Shown piece after piece: positions 60,159 to 64,000 of a stretch of DNA of 64,000 nt. Source of the DNA: an uncultured Bacteroidota bacterium (GTDB lineage Bacteria > Bacteroidota > Bacteroidia > Bacteroidales > F082); the NCBI GenBank assembly GCA_913009685.1, contig CAJVXP010000009.1:1-64000 (forward strand), read 5' to 3'. Positions within the stretch are counted from its first letter, which is position 1. Every line of letters begins with the position of its first letter. The notes beneath the pieces are model-generated. The model did no database searches, was not told the origin of the DNA, and saw only the letters and a list, made by a program, of their open reading frames with translations. The translations under genes were made by a program, and so were the position numbers.

Positions 60159-60506
60159 ATGGAGATAATTGACAAGAAACAGTTTTTAGAAAACTTTCAG
60201 TATTTTGACGATAATATTGTATTGGAAATTATCAATATTTTTATTGATGAGTATCCGGAACGTATGGAAACCCTGAGAAAAAACATTGACGAAAAAGATT
60301 TTGACCAGCTCAAATTCAATGCCCATAGTCTGAAAGGCGTGGTGGCCAATTTTGTCGCCCCCGAAGTGCAGGAGCTGGCACGGCAGATTGAAATAAAAGG
60401 AGGAAGCAAGGATATGACCGGGATGGAGACGCTCTATGAACAGCTTCATGAAAAAGCGGATATTGTAATTGAAGAGCTGAAGGAACTCAGGAAAAACTTT
60501 GAGTAA
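60159..60506 (+). CDS. Hpt domain phosphotransfer protein
   Basis: FNAHSLKGVVANF phosphoacceptor motif. Confidence 0.88.
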   Translation: MEIIDKKQFLENFQYFDDNIVLEIINIFIDEYPERMETLRKNIDEKDFDQLKFNAHSLKGVVANFVAPEVQELARQIEIKGGSKDMTGMETLYEQLHEKADIVIEELKELRKNFE

Positions 60507-60582
60507 GCACTGACTTTTTTCTGTGTCAACAAGTGTATAGATGCTTTTTCTAACCATGCACCGTTCCCTGCGATTTCTCTTT

Positions 60583-61014
60583 TTATTCGTTTGTTTCAAA
60601 CAGGGTTTTAAACTCTTCGGGAACCGGTAATTTCTTCTGCGTCTCATAATCGAAAAAGACAATGTGGGTTTTGGCCCGGGCCACCTCTTTTCCGGTTTCT
60701 CCGTTGGTGAGCAGATAGAAAAAATCACATCCGGCAGTGGTAAACTCTTTTACCCCAACCGCCATATCAACCACCTCACCATAAAAAGCCTGTGATTTAA
60801 AAACCACAGCCGCATCGTACTGGATGAGAGCCGTGCCGCACACATCAAATTCTGTGTAACCATAATGTGCTAAAAAACGCACACGGCTTTCATGGATAAA
60901 TCCCATAATTGACACATTACCCAAATGTCTGCCATAGTTAAGGTCTGTAATCCTCACGGGAATCTTTGTATGAAAAGGAAATTTTTCAGGGAGGGTAAGC
61001 TTTATTCTTGCCAT
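60583..61014 (-). CDS. Acyl-CoA thioesterase (4HBT hotdog family)
   Basis: VRITDLNYGRHLGNVSIMGFIHESRVRFL. Confidence 0.88.
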   Translation of the reverse strand: MARIKLTLPEKFPFHTKIPVRITDLNYGRHLGNVSIMGFIHESRVRFLAHYGYTEFDVCGTALIQYDAAVVFKSQAFYGEVVDMAVGVKEFTTAGCDFFYLLTNGETGKEVARAKTHIVFFDYETQKKLPVPEEFKTLFETNE

Positions 61015-61060
61015 GATGCTTTTAAAATTTTTTTTTCCAAAAATACAAAAAACCGGATGT

Positions 61061-61108
61061 TAGACGGTATTAAAAAAGCTGTGGAAACTACTTTTTTAAT
61101 ACCGTCTA
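61061..61108 (-). terminator. Long perfect intergenic hairpin
   Basis: TAGACGGTATTAAAAAAG-12 nt-CTTTTTTAATACCGTCTA, 18-bp perfect stem, downstream of the PLP lyase gene. Confidence 0.65.
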
Positions 61109-61117
61109 AGCCTCAAA

Positions 61118-62323
61118 TCAAATGTATTTTAATTCACGCAATGTCTCTTCCACCATGTTATAGCTCCGTTCAATGTCATGGTCAAGGCCGACGGAAAAAC
61201 GAACCAGTCCGGCCGAAAGTCCCATCTCTTTTTGCAGCTCTTCGGGGACCTCCGAGGAAGTGCTTTTCCCTGAGTTAGAGAACAAGGTTTTGAAATAGCC
61301 GAGGCTGACAGCATGATAACCCACACCTTTGTCCTGCATTAACTCCATAAACGGAGCGGCCCGTTCAGCTGTCTCTAGGTCGATGGCAATAATACCCCCG
61401 TAGCCGAAATCTTTATTCATCAGCTTGTCCATTAATTTATGCTGCGGGTGATCGGGCAGCCCGGGGTAGATATGTTTCAACCCTATTTTGTGAAATTTTT
61501 TCGCCATGAACATGGCATTTTCACTGTGTTTTTGCATGCGAATGTGCAATGTGGCCAGGTTTTTCAATATATTGGATGAACGCAACGGATCCAGTACGGG
61601 ACCCAGCAGCATAGCAGTTCCATCGTTCACATTGCTAATGGCATTGATAAATTCTTCCGAAGCACAAATGGCACCGGCAACAGCATCATTTTTCCCGTTA
61701 ATAAACTTTGTCATGCTGTAAACCACAATATCAGCGCCCAGCTGTGCAGGAGAAAAAATCATCGGTGTAAAAGTGTTGTCCACCACCAGTTTAATACCAT
61801 GTTTTCGGGTGATTTTAGCAAGTTCAGGAATATCGGAAATCTGCAACATCGGATTGGTCATCGATTCAGTGTAAAGCACTTTGGTGTTGGGGCGGATAGC
61901 TTTTTTAACACTTTCCAAGTCAGTTATGTTCACAAAAGAAACATCAATTTTAAATTTTTTCAGATAATTGGCAAGAAAGGCATACGTTCCCCCGTAGGTC
62001 GTTACACTGGTAATGATATGGTCGCCTGTGTTGCAAAGCTGCAACAGTGTTGTTGTAATGGCAGCCATTCCCGAACCTGTTACCCATGCCGATTCGGTGT
62101 CTTCCATAGCGGCGAGCGCTTCAGCGAGGTATTTATTTGTAGGGTTCCAGTGTCGCGAATAGAGGAAGCATCCCTCGCTTTCGCCATGAAAGGTCCTTAT
62201 CATTTCCTCTTCTGTCATAAAAGTAAAAGTGGCAGAATCTGTTATCGAAGGATTTACGCCTCCGAATTCGCCGAATTGTTCCAGCTTCTGAATAGCTGTT
62301 GCCGGATCTAAATGTTTTTTCAT
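61118..62323 (-). CDS. Cys/Met metabolism gamma-family PLP enzyme (methionine gamma-lyase-like)
   Basis: YSRHWNPTNKYLAEALAAMEDTESAWVTGSGMAAI, VVDNTFTPMIFSPAQLGADIVVYSMTKFINGKND. Confidence 0.9.
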   Translation of the reverse strand: MKKHLDPATAIQKLEQFGEFGGVNPSITDSATFTFMTEEEMIRTFHGESEGCFLYSRHWNPTNKYLAEALAAMEDTESAWVTGSGMAAITTTLLQLCNTGDHIITSVTTYGGTYAFLANYLKKFKIDVSFVNITDLESVKKAIRPNTKVLYTESMTNPMLQISDIPELAKITRKHGIKLVVDNTFTPMIFSPAQLGADIVVYSMTKFINGKNDAVAGAICASEEFINAISNVNDGTAMLLGPVLDPLRSSNILKNLATLHIRMQKHSENAMFMAKKFHKIGLKHIYPGLPDHPQHKLMDKLMNKDFGYGGIIAIDLETAERAAPFMELMQDKGVGYHAVSLGYFKTLFSNSGKSTSSEVPEELQKEMGLSAGLVRFSVGLDHDIERSYNMVEETLRELKYI

Positions 62324-62385
62324 ATATTTAAATTTTTCAGGTTATTTTTTCTGCAAATTTAAGCATTGACAATAGATATTGCAAG

Positions 62386-62667
62386 GGGCCGGGCTACCAC
62401 ACCACTGCTTTTGTCGGAATACGGGTCAACCTTATCAACACACGGACGCATGAGGAAGTTTTTGAAAAAATATCTCTCATTCCCGAGGTTGTGGAGTGTC
62501 ATCACACCACCGGAAAATACTCTCTGTTTTTAAAAATCTACGCCCACAGCAACGAGCATTTGAAAAAGATTCTCGTTGAGAACATTCAGTCAATTCTTGA
62601 GGTAACGGCAACAGAGACATTCATTTCGCTGAAGGAAGGTTTTAGAAGGCAGCTTCCTGTCAATTGA
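62386..62667 (+). pseudogene. Remnant of Lrp/AsnC family regulator (C-terminal RAM domain only)
   Basis: In-frame GPGYHTTAFVGIRVNLINTRTHEEVFEKISLIPEVVECHHTTGKYSLFLKIYAHSNEHLKKILVENIQSILEVTATETFISLKEGFRRQLPVN* without ATG or HTH; not in the ORF track. Confidence 0.8.
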
Positions 62668-62806
62668 CAAGAATCTTTTTCCCGTTTCTAAAATAAGAAT
62701 GAGACAATAAAGGAGAGCGACAAGCGTTTCCATCTTTTATCCTGTGCCCGTGAAGTCATATTTTCCGTTAAAATTTTTTGTATTTTGGCACACTAAAATA
62801 AGATTT

Positions 62807-63838
62807 ATGAAATTTACAGCAGAGCAAATTGCAGTAGCTTTAAATGGCGTTGTAGAAGGGAATTCGGAGGTAGAAGTTTCCTCCCTTGCAAAAATTGAGG
62901 AGGGGAAACCGGGCAGTCTGAGTTTTTTGGCAAATCCCATTTATACAAAATATATTTACACGACAAAGGCAGATATTATCATTGTAAATGAGGATTTTAA
63001 GCCGGAGAAACCGGTAAAAGCCACCCTTATCAGAGTGAAAAATGCTTATTCGGCTTTTACAGCATTGCTGGAAATGTATCAGCAGGCAAAAAACAATAAG
63101 TCAGGGATATCGGAGAGAGCCGTCATTGCCGCTACTGCCAAAGTCGGGAAGAATGTTTATATCGGTGATTTTGTTGTGATTGGTGAAAGTACTACTCTTG
63201 GAGATAACACAAAAGTTTATGCCAACACCTGCATTGGTGATCATTGTAAAATTGGCAGCAGTACCACCCTTTACTACGGGGTAAAAATCTATGATGAATC
63301 TGTGATTGGTGACGAGTGTACATTGCATGCCGGGGTTACCATTGGAGCTGATGGTTTTGGTTTCGCCCCTCAAAGTGATGGTGATTTCAAAAAAATCCCT
63401 CAGATTGGCAATGTAATCATTGAAGACCGGGTAGAAATCGGCACCAACACCACCATCGACCGTGCAACGTTAGGCTCAACCATTATCCGGAAAGGGGTAA
63501 AGTTAGATAACCTCATTCAGATAGCACATAATGTGGAAATCGGTGAAAACACGGTTATCGCCGCCCAGAGCGGAATTGCAGGTTCGACAAAAATCGGAAA
63601 AAACTGCATGTTTGGAGGTCAGGTTGGAATTATCGGACATCTTACCATAGCTGAAGGAGTAAAGATCACAGCACAATCCGGAATTGGAAAAAGTATAAAG
63701 AAACCCAATAGCGTTTGGGAAGGCTCCCCGGCTTTTCATCTATCTGATTTTCTGCGTTCTTATGTAAATTTTAAGAATTTGGATCGTATTGTTGAGCGTA
63801 TCAGCAGGCTGGAGCAGTACCTAAAAGAGAAGCATTAA
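62807..63838 (+). CDS. lpxD: UDP-3-O-acylglucosamine N-acyltransferase
   Basis: Left-handed beta-helix hexapeptide repeats; [48 protein letters not shown]; start set to internal MKFTAEQIA. Confidence 0.95.
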   Translation: MKFTAEQIAVALNGVVEGNSEVEVSSLAKIEEGKPGSLSFLANPIYTKYIYTTKADIIIVNEDFKPEKPVKATLIRVKNAYSAFTALLEMYQQAKNNKSGISERAVIAATAKVGKNVYIGDFVVIGESTTLGDNTKVYANTCIGDHCKIGSSTTLYYGVKIYDESVIGDECTLHAGVTIGADGFGFAPQSDGDFKKIPQIGNVIIEDRVEIGTNTTIDRATLGSTIIRKGVKLDNLIQIAHNVEIGENTVIAAQSGIAGSTKIGKNCMFGGQVGIIGHLTIAEGVKITAQSGIGKSIKKPNSVWEGSPAFHLSDFLRSYVNFKNLDRIVERISRLEQYLKEKH

Positions 63839-63971
63839 AAATAATGATTTCCCCTTTTTGTGCGCTTTGACTCTTTTGACATATCCATCTTTGTGAGAAA
63901 AAAGGTCGTAGTAAATAAAAAAAATACTAATTTTGCACCCAATTATTTAACAATAACATAACAGAGTTTTA

Positions 63972-64000
63972 ATGACTGAAAGGCAAACAACCCTGGAAAT
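63972..64000 (+). CDS. Start of next gene, possibly lpxC/fabZ bifunctional (truncated by window)
   Basis: MTERQTTLE...; upstream TAATTTTGC -7 element; gene order lpxD-lpxC is usual in Bacteroidetes. Confidence 0.35.

Noticed and set aside
1-64000. tRNA or rRNA genes
   Set aside because: No cloverleaf or rRNA-like segment noticed in intergenic regions by eye; a tRNAscan-SE/Infernal run would be decisive.

Overview
This is a Bacteroidota (Bacteroidetes-like) chromosomal contig segment. Supporting signs are TAnnTTTG-type -7 promoter elements, a T9SS-like C-terminal sorting domain, DUF3078 and DUF5063 proteins, and an lpxD gene followed by what looks like the start of the next lpx/fab gene. The left edge carries an Illumina adapter remnant (bases 1-28) that truncates an AddB-like nuclease gene.

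Main modules, left to right:
- acyl-CoA synthetase
- a Panacea-domain (DUF4065) antitoxin with a RelE-like toxin
- amidohydrolase
- two AAA_14/DUF4143-type ATPases
- a lgt plus BtuF/C/D-like ABC operon
- a DNA-damage-like cluster: DnaQ-like exonuclease, DUF5131, XRE-S24 repressor, divergent DinB
- ferritin-like/VIT1 transporter, argS, S8 and M1 peptidases, rex
- a complete NAD-linked group-3d-type [NiFe] hydrogenase locus: hypFCDE diverging from hoxFUYHW, a dihydroorotate-dehydrogenase-like gene, then hypAB
- GH-like protein, S9 peptidase, UDP-sugar genes, phosphosugar mutase
- FeoAB
- an orphan CheD next to a Gln-heptad hybrid histidine kinase and an Hpt protein
- thioesterase, a gamma-family PLP lyase, an Lrp/AsnC remnant, lpxD

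Most interesting observations:
1. CheD sits beside a kinase with 16 tandem QQLxAx heptads that resemble chemoreceptor methylation/deamidation sites.
2. Two Rex-operator-like palindromes lie in the divergent hyp/hox promoter, with rex encoded nearby.
3. A hairpin family with an invariant TTTGTAA core and covarying stems lies 29-60 nt downstream of five stop codons, always in the sense orientation.
4. A MITE-like ~160 bp element is present in two diverged copies plus a solo end.
5. A PanA-type toxin-antitoxin pair may have a partial 'empty site' elsewhere in the window.

All assignments come from reading translations and sequence; no database searches were run.
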